A DNA stretch of 64,000 bases from an uncultured Burkholderiales bacterium (GTDB lineage Bacteria; Pseudomonadota; Gammaproteobacteria; Burkholderiales; Burkholderiaceae_C): assembly GCA_903870145.1 (NCBI GenBank), contig CAIQBO010000006.1, positions 98,014 through 162,013 of the forward strand, in the 5' to 3' direction. Made by a program: the position numbers and the translations under genes. The notes under the pieces were generated by a model. It was not told the DNA's origin. It was given only the letters and a program-made list of their open reading frames with translations, and did not search any database. Shown piece after piece: positions 48,583 through 58,421 of this stretch (position 1 is the stretch's first letter; each line of letters opens with the position of its first letter).

Positions 48583-50214
48583 TTAAGTTGGTTTTGGCTG
48601 CCTTGGCTTGAAGACTGCTGTGCAGGCCCCACGCGTGCCGTCCTGCTCGGGCAATTGCAGGCAAACGGCATCGAGTTGCTTGGACAACTTTTTGATCACC
48701 TCGGCGTGCTGTCCATTGGCGTTCCAGGCCAGCAGGCGTTGCCCCATTTTTTCCAAACCGCGCCGGTTGCGCTCGTAAAAGGTCTCTGGAATTGCCTCCA
48801 GCTCGGACAGCACGGCTGAGGCCGCCAAATCAATCCGAGTTGCGTCCTGTGGCGACAACTCGATCAGGCGGTTAACGTGCCCGCCACCCCACTGCAAACG
48901 CGTTGCAGAGCCCTTGGCTTCCTTCCATGAGCGCTCCGACCAACTCAGCGCAGAGACTTTGTCACCCCGCTTCTTGGCATTGCCCGCGAGAACCAGCATG
49001 TGGTAGTAAGGCGACAAGGCTTTGGTCAACTCAGCCTTGAGCAGCGCATCGGATTCGTCTAACAAACCGGCATCGCTCCACATATCAGCAACCAGTGGAA
49101 TGATGGCTTGGCGCTCGTAGGTGCTGCTTGTGTTTTGATCTGCCAAGGCGCCAGCTTCGCGAATTTGGGTCACTAAAGGCGTACTCAGGGTCGGCTCTTG
49201 GCCCTTGGGCAAGTCCAAGCGTGCCAGCGCCAAGCGGGTCTGCAGCGCCGACAAGCGGTCGCCTTGGTACAAGCTGTTGTCAACTGCAAATTTTGTCAGT
49301 ATCTCGTCCAAAGTCGAAATCAATGCACTGCGCTGACTGCTGCCAGCAGGGGCCAGAGCATTGAGCATCAGCGGCGCGTAGTTCACCAGCACGTCAAAAT
49401 TCTCCTTGACCAAACTGGGCTCACGCATCATTTGCTGCACGCGGCTCAAGGCCCCAGGGGCGTTGGGCAAAGGCGTTTTTTCCAGCGCTGCAGCCACGAT
49501 GGACTTCAGCGCGAGGCGGGCCCCCAAAGCGGGTTGCGAGCTTGGGCTGGCCAGTGCAAGTTTGTGCAGCAAGGCGGCACGCTCGTTGGCCGGCACGAGT
49601 TGCGCCTCGTCCTGCTCCCATGCGTAGTACGCCAGCAAACGCCACGCGTCTGGCGTCAATGCTGCGCTGTCAGGGCCCAAGGCGAGTGCCAGAGAATCTT
49701 TCACAGAACTGCCAGCCCCCAAGCCCAAGCCCAGCACTTGCATGTACATGGCGGCATCTACTTCACCGGGCAGTCGTGTCAGCTCGGTGCCATCGGGCTT
49801 GAACAAAATCATGGAGGGGTAGCCTCGTACTTTGAAACGCGTGCCGAGTTTTTGAGCACCCGGCGTGTCGCCGTCAATGTAGACCGCCACGAACAACTTG
49901 CTGCGGTCAATGAAATCTTGGCGGTTAAAAACTGTGGCCTTGATCTGGTTGCAAGGCGGGCACCAAACCGCACCCCAATACAAAAAGACTGGCTTATTTT
50001 CAGCCTTGGCTTTGGCGAAGATGGGGGTCATGTCATCCCCGATGGGCTTGATCCAGTCCACACTGCTGGCATGCGCCGGCGCAGTTGCAATTGGGGCCTC
50101 TGGCGCTTTGGAGCAAGCCTGTAGAAGCAAGCCCAAAAGCCACACGAGCATCACTTTGCAAATCAAGCCATTCTTGCAAGCATCTCTGCCAGCAGTTGAA
50201 AATGAAAACGGCAT
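48583..50214 (-). CDS. Thioredoxin-fold lipoprotein with long helical C-terminal region
   Basis: 543-aa exported protein. A signal peptide with lipobox LLQAC puts the lipid anchor on Cys34. A thioredoxin-like domain follows (about 50-175) with the redox pair Cys85-Pro-Pro-Cys88 in AVWCPPCNQ and the cis-Pro region GYPSMILF. The remaining 370 residues are alanine/leucine-rich and probably helical, perhaps TPR-like; I do not recognise a family. The ATG 50214 has AAGAGGGG about 8 bases upstream. It could be a periplasmic disulfide or thiol chaperone. It follows the peptide ABC ATPase gene by 22 bases. Confidence 0.8.
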   Translation of the reverse strand: MPFSFSTAGRDACKNGLICKVMLVWLLGLLLQACSKAPEAPIATAPAHASSVDWIKPIGDDMTPIFAKAKAENKPVFLYWGAVWCPPCNQIKATVFNRQDFIDRSKLFVAVYIDGDTPGAQKLGTRFKVRGYPSMILFKPDGTELTRLPGEVDAAMYMQVLGLGLGAGSSVKDSLALALGPDSAALTPDAWRLLAYYAWEQDEAQLVPANERAALLHKLALASPSSQPALGARLALKSIVAAALEKTPLPNAPGALSRVQQMMREPSLVKENFDVLVNYAPLMLNALAPAGSSQRSALISTLDEILTKFAVDNSLYQGDRLSALQTRLALARLDLPKGQEPTLSTPLVTQIREAGALADQNTSSTYERQAIIPLVADMWSDAGLLDESDALLKAELTKALSPYYHMLVLAGNAKKRGDKVSALSWSERSWKEAKGSATRLQWGGGHVNRLIELSPQDATRIDLAASAVLSELEAIPETFYERNRRGLEKMGQRLLAWNANGQHAEVIKKLSKQLDAVCLQLPEQDGTRGACTAVFKPRQPKPT

Positions 50215-50236
50215 AAAAAGCCCCTCTTGATAAAGC

Positions 50237-51913
50237 CTAAACAAAAGCCGCAAGCCCGCGCGGAATGGCGCCGAGCAATTGCTGGGTGTAGGGGTGCTGG
50301 GGTCGGGCATAGATGTCTTCAGCACTGCCGCGCTCCACAATTTCACCTTGGTTCATGACCAATATTTCATCGGCCATGTACTTGACCACCGCCAGATCGT
50401 GGCTGATGAAGAGGTAGGTCAAACCAAACTCTTCCTGCAGGTCCAATAACAAATTCAGCACGGTGGCCTGCACACTGACATCGAGCGCGCTCACGCTCTC
50501 ATCGCAAACAATAATTTCGGGCCTCATGCTCAAACAGCGCGCAATGGCAATGCGTTGGCGCTGGCCGCCGGAAAACTCATGGGGGTATTTGCCAAAATCT
50601 TCCCGCGTCAGTCCCACTTTTCCCAACAAGCTCAGCGCAAGTCGAGCGCGCTCGTCTTCATCCTTGCCAATGCTGTGAATGCGCATAGGCTCTGTGAGAA
50701 TTTGCCCCACTGTAAAGCGCGGGTTCAAGCTGGCGTATGGGTTTTGAAAAATGATTTGAATGCGGCTTCGGTAAACGCGCATCTGCGCGGCGTTGAGCTT
50801 TGCCAAATCCAAGCCTTCAAACATGATGCTGCCTGCGCTGGCATCGGTCAAACGCGTGAGCATCATGCCAAGGGTCGTTTTGCCCGAGCCAGACTCGCCC
50901 ACCACGCCCAAGGTGCGGCCCTTGTGCAGGGCAAAGTCGGCGTGCTTGACAGCGCTGAAAACACTGCGCTTGAACAAACCCTCTTTGAGCTGGTAGTCCT
51001 TTCGCAAGCCCTTGACCTCGATCAGCGCAGCGCTGCTCAATGGCGCTGCAACGCGCTGCTCGGTGAGCATTGCACGCCCGTTGACGATGTCGTCAATCAC
51101 CGGTAGGCGCCGCGGCCGCGTGTCCAAGCGGGGGCGGCAAGCCAACAGGGCCTGGGTGTAGGCATCGCTTGGGGCGTTGAAAATGTGTTCCACCGTGCCG
51201 GCTTCGCGCACTTCGCCGCTGCGCATCACGACCACGTGGTCCGCAATTTCACCCACCAAGCCCAGGTCATGGCTGATGAACAAAATGCTCATCTGCTGCC
51301 TCTCTTGCAAGCTCGCCAACAAGTCCATGATCTGGCGCTGCACCGTCACATCCAAAGCGGTGGTGGGCTCGTCAGCGATCAGCAGCTTGGGCTCGCAGGC
51401 AATGGCCATGGCAATCATGACGCGCTGTTGTTGCCCCCCAGAGAGCTCGTGCGGGTAGGACTTCAGGCGCTGCTTGGCGTCGGCAATGCCAACCTCATTC
51501 ATCAAGTCCAATGTGCGCACTTGCGCTTGGCGTGCTGAGAGATTGAGGTGAATGCGCAGCACCTCGGCAATCTGATCACCCACAGTGAAGACCGGGTTCA
51601 GTGAACTCATGGGTTCTTGAAAAACCACAGAGATATCTTTGCCGCGCAAGCGGCGCATCTCCTCTTGCGAGTCGTGCAGCAGATCACGGCCTTGGTAAAT
51701 CACCTTGCTGCTGTCGGCCAACAGGGCGTTCTCAGGCAGCAAACGAACGATGCTCATGGCGCTCACACTCTTGCCACTGCCGGACTCACCGACCAAGGCT
51801 ACAGTGCTGTTGGCTGGAACGTCAAAGCTGATGCCGCGCACCGCATCAACTGTTTGTGTTTTGCTCATGCGAAAAGACACACGCAGGTCTTGCACACTGA
51901 TCAATGGCGTCAT
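50237..51913 (-). CDS. Dual ATP-binding protein of a peptide ABC importer (YejF/DppDF-fusion type)
   Basis: 558-aa protein holding two complete ATPase cassettes, as in YejF. First: GESGSGKS Walker A, LSGGQQQR signature, LLIADEP Walker B. Second: GESGSGKT Walker A, FSGGQRQR signature, IIVCDES Walker B. The ends of both halves carry the oligopeptide-class motif (AFNAPSDAYTQALL and ARPQHPYTQQLLGAIP). ATG 51913 has AGGA 7 bases upstream; another ATG at 51922 has the ribosome-binding site too close. It follows two permease genes in one operon. Confidence 0.93.
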   Translation of the reverse strand: MTPLISVQDLRVSFRMSKTQTVDAVRGISFDVPANSTVALVGESGSGKSVSAMSIVRLLPENALLADSSKVIYQGRDLLHDSQEEMRRLRGKDISVVFQEPMSSLNPVFTVGDQIAEVLRIHLNLSARQAQVRTLDLMNEVGIADAKQRLKSYPHELSGGQQQRVMIAMAIACEPKLLIADEPTTALDVTVQRQIMDLLASLQERQQMSILFISHDLGLVGEIADHVVVMRSGEVREAGTVEHIFNAPSDAYTQALLACRPRLDTRPRRLPVIDDIVNGRAMLTEQRVAAPLSSAALIEVKGLRKDYQLKEGLFKRSVFSAVKHADFALHKGRTLGVVGESGSGKTTLGMMLTRLTDASAGSIMFEGLDLAKLNAAQMRVYRSRIQIIFQNPYASLNPRFTVGQILTEPMRIHSIGKDEDERARLALSLLGKVGLTREDFGKYPHEFSGGQRQRIAIARCLSMRPEIIVCDESVSALDVSVQATVLNLLLDLQEEFGLTYLFISHDLAVVKYMADEILVMNQGEIVERGSAEDIYARPQHPYTQQLLGAIPRGLAAFV

Positions 51914-51928
51914 GTTTTGCATCCTGCT

Positions 51929-52987
51929 TTAGCGTAGTTTGGGATCAAGCGCATCGCGCAAGGCATCCGTCAAAAGGGCAAAGGCCGTGACGAATGAGGC
52001 CATGAAAACCGTGGCAGCCACCAGTTGCCACCACTTGCCTTGCACCAGCTCGGTTTGCGCCTCTGACAGCATGGTGCCCCAGCTGACCATGTCAATCGGC
52101 ACGCCCAGCCCCAGAAAAGACAGTATCACTTCGGCCTTGATAAAGCCGACCACGTGCAGGCTGAGTTGAACCAGCACCACATGGCTGATGTTGGGCAAGA
52201 TGTGGGTGAACATGCGCGAGGCGTGTGAAGCACCGATGGCCTCTGCTGCGCGCACATACTCCCGCGAGCGGTGCTTCATGTACTCAGAACGCACCAAGCG
52301 GTAAATGCCGGTCCAGCCCACCAAACTCAAGATGATCACCACCGTCCAAGCCCCACTGCCAAGGGTGTTGGCCAGTGGCCCGGACTTGAGCACCGCAGCC
52401 AAAGCAAACACCAGCAAAATATAGGGAATAGCGGTAAAGACGTTGTAGACCCATTCCAAAAAGTCCCCCACACGACCCCCAAAATAGCCGCCGATGGCGC
52501 CCAAGACGGTGCCAATCAAGGTTGCAGCCAATGCCGCTGCCAGCCCGACTGTGATGGAGACCTGCGCGCCCTTGATAGCCTTGCTCAGCACATCGCGCCC
52601 AAGTTGATCTCCGCCCAAAGGCAATGTATCGGACTTCTGAATGGTGGTGGCTTTGAACTGAGCAGCTCGTTCGGCCCATTCTTTGTAGCGCGACGCCAGC
52701 GGATCAACGTCACTGATGTCCAGGTTGGGGCCCGCAATCGAATCTACCACTGCGGTCTGTGAACCGTCGCTTATTTTGCCAACCCAATGCGGCGCAGCAA
52801 ACGGTGTTCCGACTTCTTTTTGCCAATCTTTGGCGACCCAGCCCAGCTGAGCCAAGACCACCAGCCCAATGAAAAAAACTGTCACGGCCAAGGAGACCAT
52901 GCCCACGCGATCGTTCTTTAAACGCGCCCACGCTTGGGCCCAGACGCCGGGTGAGCGCGGCAAGTCCTGCAAAGTTTCTGTGCTCAT
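51929..52987 (-). CDS. Peptide ABC importer permease (DppC/YejE type)
   Basis: 352-aa inner-membrane permease. After an N-terminal segment and one membrane helix there is a periplasmic region of about 100 residues, then the transport domain with the EAA loop AAEAIGASHASRMFTHILPN. Its ATG overlaps the stop of the other permease gene (ATGA). Confidence 0.92.
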   Translation of the reverse strand: MSTETLQDLPRSPGVWAQAWARLKNDRVGMVSLAVTVFFIGLVVLAQLGWVAKDWQKEVGTPFAAPHWVGKISDGSQTAVVDSIAGPNLDISDVDPLASRYKEWAERAAQFKATTIQKSDTLPLGGDQLGRDVLSKAIKGAQVSITVGLAAALAATLIGTVLGAIGGYFGGRVGDFLEWVYNVFTAIPYILLVFALAAVLKSGPLANTLGSGAWTVVIILSLVGWTGIYRLVRSEYMKHRSREYVRAAEAIGASHASRMFTHILPNISHVVLVQLSLHVVGFIKAEVILSFLGLGVPIDMVSWGTMLSEAQTELVQGKWWQLVAATVFMASFVTAFALLTDALRDALDPKLR

Positions 52988-53922
52988 TTCAAGCTCACTC
53001 TCGGGTCAACAAATTTGTACAAGACATCGGTGATCAAATTGATCACCATGGTCAGTGCGGCCAGGTAAACAGTGGCAGCTTGGATCACGGGGTAGTCGCT
53101 GCGATTGACGGCGGTCACAATCTCACGCCCCAGCCCAGGAATTGAGAAGAAAACTTCGATCAGGAAAGAACCGATGAAGACGCCCGGCAATCCCGTGGCC
53201 ACGTTGGTCAAAATCGGGATCATGGCGTTGCGAAGCACATGTTTGAGCAAAATAGCGTTTTCCGAAACGCCTTTGGCACGAGCGGTGCGCACATAGTCTT
53301 GACCAATCTCGTCAAGGAAGAAACTTCGGTAAAGCCGCGTTTGCGGCGCCAGACTGACCAGCACCGCCAGAAAAACCGGCAAAGGTGCATAAATTGCCAA
53401 GTTGGTCCAAACGCTGTTGCTCCAGCCCTGCACAGGAAACCAGCCCAACACAAAACCAAATAAAAATTGACCTACGATGATGTAGACCAAAAAACTGATC
53501 GACAGCGCAACCGTGCTGATGATCATGATGGCCCTGTCCGTCAAACTACCGCGTACATAAGCCACAGCCAAGCCTGCAGCAATGGCCAGCACCACTTCGA
53601 GAACCAAAATTGGGACCATGATGGTCAATGTGGCCGGCAAACGCGAGGCAAAGATGTCGGAGACAGCTTCGTTGGTGCTCCAACTTTTACCCCAGTTGAA
53701 ACTGAAAATTTGCTGCACAAAGACCCACAGTTGCTCCCACACCGATTTGTCCAGCCCCAGTTGCGCGCGCAGCGAAGCAATGCGCTCAGGCGAGGCTTTC
53801 AGACCTGCCATGATCTCAACCGGGTCTCCGCCAAAGAACTTGAACAAGAAAAAAATCAGCAAAATGACCCCCAGCAGCGTGGGAACCATCTGCCAAACGC
53901 GACGCAGGATGTAGGGAAACAT
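52984..53922 (-). CDS. Peptide ABC importer permease (DppB/YejB type)
   Basis: 312-aa permease of the oligopeptide class, with the family N-terminus MFPYILRRVWQMVPTLLGV and EAA loop ARAKGVSENAILLKHVLRN. ATG 53922 is chosen over an upstream start at 53949 because the product then begins as relatives do. It is the first gene of the - strand transporter operon and diverges from the binding-protein gene at 54013 with 90 bases between. Confidence 0.92.
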   Translation of the reverse strand: MFPYILRRVWQMVPTLLGVILLIFFLFKFFGGDPVEIMAGLKASPERIASLRAQLGLDKSVWEQLWVFVQQIFSFNWGKSWSTNEAVSDIFASRLPATLTIMVPILVLEVVLAIAAGLAVAYVRGSLTDRAIMIISTVALSISFLVYIIVGQFLFGFVLGWFPVQGWSNSVWTNLAIYAPLPVFLAVLVSLAPQTRLYRSFFLDEIGQDYVRTARAKGVSENAILLKHVLRNAMIPILTNVATGLPGVFIGSFLIEVFFSIPGLGREIVTAVNRSDYPVIQAATVYLAALTMVINLITDVLYKFVDPRVSLK

Positions 53923-54012
53923 AGTTTGTTTATCTGGGGAAAATGCCAATGAATATACTAACCGCTGCGATTATGCTTGGAACAATAACAAACGGAACTG
54001 GTGTTTCTAACT

Positions 54013-55821
54013 ATGAAGTTTCAATTTCTGCGCTTTTTCTGTCTGACGGGCCTGCTTTTTTGGGGCATCGGCAACTCGTCGGCCCAAACCAAACCACCCG
54101 AAAAAGTGTTGCGCTACGCTTTCGAGGTGGCCGAGACTGGCTTTGACCCAGCCCAGCTTTCCGATGCTTACTCACGCATCGCCACGGAGAACATGTTTGA
54201 TGCGCTGTACACCTACGACTATTTGGCGCGACCTGCCAAGGTCAAGCCCAATGTAGCGGTGGCCATGCCAGTTATCAGCGCGGATTTTCGCACCTACACC
54301 ATTCAGATCAAGCCCGGTATTTATTTTGCGGATGACGCGGCCTTTGGCGGTAAAAAACGCGAGCTGACGGCCCACGATTTTGCCTACACCTACAAACGCA
54401 TCTTTGACCCCAAAACCAAAAGTCAACTCTTCAGTGATTTGGAAGAAGAAAAGCTCGTTGGCATGCAAGAGCTGCGGCGAGAGTCCGAAAAACCAGGCGC
54501 CCACTTCAATTACGAAAAGGAAGTTGAAGGCATTCGTGCGCTAGACCGTTACACCATTCAATTTAAATTGGAAGAACCCAGACCGCGCTTCATTTACACG
54601 CTGTCAGACTCAGGCTCCTTTGGCGCTGTGGCGCGCGAAGTGGTTGAGAAATATGGCGACAAAATCATGGAGCATCCAGTCGGCACCGGCCCCTTCATGC
54701 TGGACAAATGGGTGCGCTCTTCGAAGATGACTTTTGTGCGCAACCCCAATTTTCGCGAAGCCTATTACGAGGCTGAACCACCCGAGAACGATGCGCGTTC
54801 GCAAGAAATTTATCGTCAGATGAAAGGCAAGCGGATCCCCTTGGTTGACCGCGTTGAAATTTCGATCATCGAAGAAATTCAGCCGCGCTGGCTGTCTTTC
54901 TTGAGCAATGATTACGATTTCCTGATGTACCTGCCGGCTGCCTTTTCTTTCCAGGCCATACCCAATAGCCGCGTGGCACCCAATCTGGCCAAGAAAGGCA
55001 TCACGATGGAGCGCGTGGCTGCGCCCGATGTCACCGTGACTTACTTCAACATGGAAGACCCCATTGTGGGCGGCTACACGCCCGAGAAGGTGGCGCTTCG
55101 CCGGGCCATTGCTCTTGGCTATAACTCGGAAGAAGAAATTCGTTTGCCACGGCGCAACCAAGCCATTCCTGCACAAGGCCCGATGCAGCCCACCACTTAT
55201 GGCTACGACCCCAAATTCAAAACCGAAATGAGCGATTTCAACCGCGCACGCGCTGCGGCCCTGCTGGACATGTACGGCTTCGTAGATCGCAATGGCGACG
55301 GCTGGCGCGATATGCCGGATGGCAAACCCCTGATCTTGCAATACTCCACCACGCCCAGTGCCGCTGACCGGGAGCTCAATCAAATTTGGAAAAAGAACAT
55401 GGATGCGCTCGGCATCAAAATGGAGTTCAAATTAGGGAAATGGCCTGAGCATCTCAAGGCCGCGCGCGCTGGCAAACTGATGATGTGGGGCCTGGGCTAT
55501 GGCGCATCCAGTCCGGACGGCTCAGGCGCCTTGGGCTTGGCCTTTGGACCGAGCAAGGGCGAGGGCAATTTGGCGCGCTTTGAAAATGCCGAGTTCGATC
55601 GACTGTTTCAAAAGCAGCAGTTGATGGCGGACGGCCCTGAACGCCTGGCCATCATGCAGCAACTGGTCAAAATCATGGTGGCTTACATGCCCTATAAATT
55701 TTCCACGCACCGCATCCGCACGGACCTGATGCAGCCTTGGTTAATTGGCTATCGCCGCCATCCAACGTCCAGAGGTTTTTGGCGCTATGTCGACATTGAC
55801 ACCAGCAAATTGCCAAACTGA
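54013..55821 (+). CDS. Peptide ABC transporter substrate-binding protein (family 5)
   Basis: 602-aa periplasmic binding protein with signal peptide (about 1-24, ending NSSA). Family-5 features include the domain SDAYSRIATENMFDALYTYD and GTGPFMLDKW. The C-terminal part has the NRAR/GLG segments usual in YejA-like proteins. The ATG 54013 is used; a GTG at 54001 is in frame. It is divergent from the permease/ATPase operon at 50.2-53.9 kb and may serve it. TATACT at 53954-53959 could be a -10 element, but no good -35 was found. Confidence 0.9.
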   Translation: MKFQFLRFFCLTGLLFWGIGNSSAQTKPPEKVLRYAFEVAETGFDPAQLSDAYSRIATENMFDALYTYDYLARPAKVKPNVAVAMPVISADFRTYTIQIKPGIYFADDAAFGGKKRELTAHDFAYTYKRIFDPKTKSQLFSDLEEEKLVGMQELRRESEKPGAHFNYEKEVEGIRALDRYTIQFKLEEPRPRFIYTLSDSGSFGAVAREVVEKYGDKIMEHPVGTGPFMLDKWVRSSKMTFVRNPNFREAYYEAEPPENDARSQEIYRQMKGKRIPLVDRVEISIIEEIQPRWLSFLSNDYDFLMYLPAAFSFQAIPNSRVAPNLAKKGITMERVAAPDVTVTYFNMEDPIVGGYTPEKVALRRAIALGYNSEEEIRLPRRNQAIPAQGPMQPTTYGYDPKFKTEMSDFNRARAAALLDMYGFVDRNGDGWRDMPDGKPLILQYSTTPSAADRELNQIWKKNMDALGIKMEFKLGKWPEHLKAARAGKLMMWGLGYGASSPDGSGALGLAFGPSKGEGNLARFENAEFDRLFQKQQLMADGPERLAIMQQLVKIMVAYMPYKFSTHRIRTDLMQPWLIGYRRHPTSRGFWRYVDIDTSKLPN

Positions 55822-55866
55822 AGTTCCTGCCACACGCCCTGTCAAGTCGCACCCCCGAAGGACACC

Positions 55867-57480
55867 ATGAAGTTCATCCATTCCCCATACCTGTCAACCC
55901 TGTTGCTTCTGGGTGCATATGGCATGAACGCTGCTGCGGCAAGCGTGCCTGCGGGGGTGCAGTTGCACCCTTCACAGACCCTGATTCGCAACAACGGCTC
56001 AGAGCCCGAAACGCTAGACCCGGCACTGGCCGAGTCGGTCGGCGCCAACAACCTGACACGCGACCTCTTTGAAAGCCTGACCGCCGGTGACGCCGATGGC
56101 AAAACTGTGCCCGGCGTGGCCCAGAGCTGGAAGCAGGTTGACGCCACAACCTGGGTTTTCAAATTGCGCAGCAACGCCAAATGGTCCAACGGTGACCCTG
56201 TCACCGCTGAGGACTTCGTCTTCGGGATGCGCCGTTTTCTAGATCCCAAAACAGCTTCGACCTATGCCGCAACCTTTGGGATTTTTTTGAGCAATGGCAT
56301 GGCTGTGGTCAAAGGCAGCAAGCCGGCGTCTGAGCTTGGCGTGAAGGCCATTGACAAAACCACACTGGAGATCAAAACCGCATTTCCCGTGACTTTTTTG
56401 CCTGAGCTGATGAGCAACAACAACCTGGGCCCCGTGCATCGCGGCGCGCTAGAAAAACATGGGAAAAATTGGACCAAGCCAGGCAATCTGGTCTCCAACG
56501 GCGCCTTTGTGCTCAAAGAGTGGCAGGTCAACAACCGGTTGGTGATTGAGAAAAATCCGCAGTACTGGGACGCCACCAACGTGCAACTGACGCGCGTGAC
56601 TTACCTGCCGATTGAAGACGGCCATGCAGACATCAAGCTGTATGAATCCGGTGAAAACGAATGGGTCTACCAATTGCCGCCTGGCACTTATGAAAAGTAC
56701 AAACAACAGTACCCCAAAGAAATTCGCAACTCACCCATGATCGGCCTGCGCTATTACTCTTACCAAACGCAAGACCCGGTGTTCAAAGACTTGCGTGTGC
56801 GAAAGGCTTTGTCGATGGTGATCGACCGCGACATCTTGGCCCAACGCGTGACAGCCGATGGCCAAGCACCGGCCTACAGCGCGATGGTCGCAGGCACCCA
56901 GGGCGCCGATGTCACCCCCTACGAGTGGGCCACCTGGCCCATGGACAAACGTGTGGCCGAGGCTAAAAATTTGTTGCAGCAAGCGGGCGTGAAACCAGGA
57001 ACAAAATTTTCTTTTTCCTACAACACCAGCGAATACCACAAAAAAATGGCGGTGTTCGCCGCCTCTGAATGGAAAACCAAATTGGGCCTGAACATCGAGA
57101 CCGAAAGCATGGAGTTCAAGGTATTGCTTAAAAAACGCCACGAAGGCAGCTTCCAAATGGCGCGCAACGGTTGGTTGGCTGACTACAACGACGCCACCAC
57201 CTTCTTGGCACTCATTCGTTGCGACTCCGATCAAAACAACAACTTCAACTGCAATCGGCAAGCCGAGGAATTGATTCAACAAGGCTCACTGAACACCGAT
57301 CCGGCCAAGCGCCGCGCACTGCTGACACAAGCCTCCAAAATGATCATGGAGGACTACCCCATCATTCCGCTGCTGCAGTATTCACTGCCGCGTTTGGTCA
57401 AGTCCTATGTGGGAGGCTACTCACTGAACAATGCAATGGACCGTTTCCGCTCTAAAGACCTCTACATCATCAAGCACTGA
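55867..57480 (+). CDS. oppA: Oligopeptide ABC transporter substrate-binding protein (OppA/MppA type)
   Basis: 537-aa family-5 binding protein with a signal peptide (about 1-25). The segments NNGSEPETLDPALAESV, ESLTAGDADGKTVPGVAQSW and KWSNGDPVTAEDFVFGMRRF are typical of OppA and MppA, which bind oligopeptides or the murein tripeptide. It lies 45 bases after the previous binding-protein gene and directly before the permease genes, so it is part of oppABCDF. Confidence 0.93.
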   Translation: MKFIHSPYLSTLLLLGAYGMNAAAASVPAGVQLHPSQTLIRNNGSEPETLDPALAESVGANNLTRDLFESLTAGDADGKTVPGVAQSWKQVDATTWVFKLRSNAKWSNGDPVTAEDFVFGMRRFLDPKTASTYAATFGIFLSNGMAVVKGSKPASELGVKAIDKTTLEIKTAFPVTFLPELMSNNNLGPVHRGALEKHGKNWTKPGNLVSNGAFVLKEWQVNNRLVIEKNPQYWDATNVQLTRVTYLPIEDGHADIKLYESGENEWVYQLPPGTYEKYKQQYPKEIRNSPMIGLRYYSYQTQDPVFKDLRVRKALSMVIDRDILAQRVTADGQAPAYSAMVAGTQGADVTPYEWATWPMDKRVAEAKNLLQQAGVKPGTKFSFSYNTSEYHKKMAVFAASEWKTKLGLNIETESMEFKVLLKKRHEGSFQMARNGWLADYNDATTFLALIRCDSDQNNNFNCNRQAEELIQQGSLNTDPAKRRALLTQASKMIMEDYPIIPLLQYSLPRLVKSYVGGYSLNNAMDRFRSKDLYIIKH

Positions 57481-57490
57481 ACTCGGCGCC

Positions 57491-58411
57491 ATGTGGTCTT
57501 ACACCTTGCGCCGTTTGCTGGCGGCGATTCCCACCATGCTGATGGTGATCACTGTGTGTTATTTGCTATTGCACCTGACCCCTGGTGGCCCCTTTGACAG
57601 CGAGCGCAAAGTCTCTGCGGCAGTGCTGGCCAACCTTCAAGCCAAGTACCACTTAGACCAACCGCTGTGGCAACAGTACTTGTTGTACCTGCAAAGCTTG
57701 CTGCAAGGCGACTTGGGCGCGTCTTTTCGTTACGCCGATTGGTCCGTCAACGATCTGGTGGCCAGCGCGCTGCCGGTCTCGGCCATCATTGGCGGCGGCT
57801 CGCTGGTCCTGTCGCTGTTGATTGGTGTGAGCTTGGGCATTACCGCGGCGCTGCGCCAAAACAGCATTGTTGACTACCTCGTGATGCTGCTGGGCAACAT
57901 TGGCAGCGCTGTTCCCAGCTTTGTGCTGGGCCCGGTGCTGATCATCATTTTTGCAATTGTTCTGCAGTGGTTGCCTGCAGGCGGTTGGCATGATTTCGAA
58001 TTGCGCTTCATGGTCTTGCCCATGGCCTTGCTGACCTTCATCAACGTGGCCACGATTGGCCGTGTGATGCGCGGCAGCCTGCTCGAAGTGATGCACAGCA
58101 ACTTCATTCGCACCGCCCGTGCCAAGGGCTTGTCGACACGTGTGGTGGTGCTGCGCCACGCCCTCAAGCCAGCGCTCTTGCCCGTCGTGTCTTTGCTGGG
58201 GCCCCTGGCCATCACGTCGATCACATCGGCGCTGGTAACAGAGACTGTTTTTTCATTGCCAGGTCTTGGCAAGCTGATTGTCAATGGTGCGGGCAACCGC
58301 GACTACACCTTGGTGTTAGGCCTGGTGGTGCTGGTCACTGTGCTGACAGTCAGCTTGAACCTCTTGGTGGACTTGGCCTACGCATGGCTCGACCCCAAAA
58401 TTCGTTATTGA
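57491..58411 (+). CDS. oppB: Oligopeptide ABC transporter permease OppB
   Basis: 306-aa permease with N-terminus MWSYTLRRLLAAIPTMLMVI and EAA loop ARAKGLSTRVVVLRHALKP. The ATG at 57491 lies 10 bases after the oppA stop; a longer reading from 57431 would overlap oppA. Second gene of oppABCDF. Confidence 0.94.
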   Translation: MWSYTLRRLLAAIPTMLMVITVCYLLLHLTPGGPFDSERKVSAAVLANLQAKYHLDQPLWQQYLLYLQSLLQGDLGASFRYADWSVNDLVASALPVSAIIGGGSLVLSLLIGVSLGITAALRQNSIVDYLVMLLGNIGSAVPSFVLGPVLIIIFAIVLQWLPAGGWHDFELRFMVLPMALLTFINVATIGRVMRGSLLEVMHSNFIRTARAKGLSTRVVVLRHALKPALLPVVSLLGPLAITSITSALVTETVFSLPGLGKLIVNGAGNRDYTLVLGLVVLVTVLTVSLNLLVDLAYAWLDPKIRY

Positions 58412-58421
58412 CCCAGGCCCT

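Noticed and set aside
53954..53959. TATACT as promoter of the first peptide-binding protein
   Set aside because: No acceptable -35 element at 16-18 bases; not enough to list as a promoter.
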